DNA of 13,869 nucleotides from Clostridiales bacterium (GTDB lineage: Bacteria; Bacillota_A; Clostridia; Peptostreptococcales; Anaerovoracaceae): positions 1 through 13,869 of the forward strand of contig JAAZHB010000210.1 in NCBI GenBank assembly GCA_012510935.1, given 5' to 3'. Position 1 is the first letter of the stretch. The number at the start of each line of letters is the position of its first letter. Under the pieces are notes generated by a model, which saw only the letters and a list, made by a program, of their open reading frames with translations, was not told the DNA's origin and ran no database searches. Both the position numbers and the translations under genes were made by a program. Below are positions 13,285-13,869 of the stretch, in pieces.

Positions 13285-13869
13285 GTGAGTGACATTAGAA
13301 ACGTAGAACTTATTGATAAATTGAATAAAGATAAGAGCCTTTCAAAAGATGAATGGGTAGCTCTGCTCGGGACCTATACAGCTTCCGACAAAGAATATGC
13401 TAGGGGAATTGCGCGTAGAATTGCGTTAGAGAATTTTGGCAAGAAAGTTTTCTTCAGAGGAATTGTTGAATTTACGAATTATTGCAAGAACGATTGTAAA
13501 TATTGCGGCATAAGGCATTCTAACAATAATGCCAGCAGGTACAGACTTACTGCAGAGGAGATTCTTGAGTGTTGCCGTGAAGGCTACGAGAATGGATACA
13601 GGACATTTGTATTGCAAGGCGGAGAAGACGCGTTTTATGCAGACGACATAATGTGCCAGATTGTTAGAAATATTAAAGAAGAGTTCCCTGGATGCGCTGT
13701 TACTTTATCTCTTGGGGAGAGGTCGGAAGAGTCCTACCGAAAGTTGTATGATGCAGGTACTGATAGATATCTTCTAAGGCATGAAACAGCAAACAAAGCT
13801 CACTATGAGAAGCTTCATCCATCATATCAGAAGTTTGAGAACAGAATGAAATGCTTGGATACATTGAAG
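13285..13869 (+). CDS. hydE: [FeFe]-hydrogenase maturase HydE, radical SAM enzyme (N-terminal 195 residues, continues past window)
   Basis: The frame has no stop before the right edge. It contains the radical-SAM cluster motif CKNDCKYC (C67, C71, C74), preceded by FRGIVEFTNYC. HydE-specific stretches follow: SRYRLTAEEI, FVLQGGED, VTLSLGE and RYLLRHETAN, which match T. maritima HydE as I remember it. HydE works with HydG and HydF in building the 2Fe subcluster of the [FeFe]-hydrogenase H-cluster. The start is uncertain. GTG 13285 gives a full N-terminus, but the best ribosome binding sequence (AAGAAGGTGA, 13279-13288) overlaps it and is better spaced for a rare ATT at 13294. Family relatives such as BioB are excluded by the RYLLRHETAN and LSLGE stretches. 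It is the last visible gene of the TM1266/ABC operon. Confidence 0.92.
   Translation, partial: MSDIRNVELIDKLNKDKSLSKDEWVALLGTYTASDKEYARGIARRIALENFGKKVFFRGIVEFTNYCKNDCKYCGIRHSNNNASRYRLTAEEILECCREGYENGYRTFVLQGGEDAFYADDIMCQIVRNIKEEFPGCAVTLSLGERSEESYRKLYDAGTDRYLLRHETANKAHYEKLHPSYQKFENRMKCLDTLK

Noticed and set aside
13285..13869. BioB, ThiH/HydG or another radical SAM enzyme instead of HydE
   Set aside because: The LSLGE, RYLLRHETAN and FVLQGGED stretches and the gene context with TM1266 fit HydE specifically.

Overview
The window looks like chromosomal DNA of a low-to-moderate G+C anaerobic Gram-positive bacterium (Bacillota, Clostridia). The reasons are strong AGGAGG-type ribosome binding sites, extended -10 promoters, a cell-wall sorting signal of the SPxTG type, clostridial-style transporters, and a HydE [FeFe]-hydrogenase maturase at the right edge. 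A Mogibacterium/Anaerovoracaceae-like origin is possible but is only an impression. I see no rRNA, tRNA, CRISPR array, phage gene or insertion sequence.

Left part (1-4706): the C-terminal end of a leucine-rich-repeat surface protein; a decayed CaCA-type sodium/calcium exchanger that has lost its middle; a PF06541-type membrane protein; a cation diffusion facilitator (CDF) metal exporter preceded by a promoter, what I read as a NiCo (czcD) riboswitch, and an overlapping intrinsic terminator; and a ClC-superfamily protein of the YfeO-like type that lacks the usual gating glutamate.

Middle (4707-10497): a two-gene unit of a cysteine-rich C_GCAxxG_C_C protein and a TDT (TehA/SLAC1-like) transporter; a convergent M24 aminopeptidase; a divergent ZIP metal transporter; and a MarR regulator next to a MATE efflux gene. 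Three copies of one palindrome (AATAGCrTGCTATT-like) lie in front of marR and the MATE gene and are probably its operators. The MATE gene has lost its first membrane segments by a deletion that also shifts the frame.

Right part (10498-13869), the most interesting: an operon-like run of a free TM1266-family protein (a family tied to [FeFe]-hydrogenase maturation), a FecCD/BtuC-type permease, an ABC ATPase carrying a second TM1266-family domain at its C-terminus, and hydE. A structured leader with a clear intrinsic terminator just before the first ribosome binding site suggests control by attenuation or a riboswitch I cannot name. No substrate-binding protein is present. My reading is a dedicated metal or metal-complex uptake system that is physically and genetically tied to hydrogenase cofactor assembly. 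The domain homology and gene order are visible in the sequence; the function is inferred.
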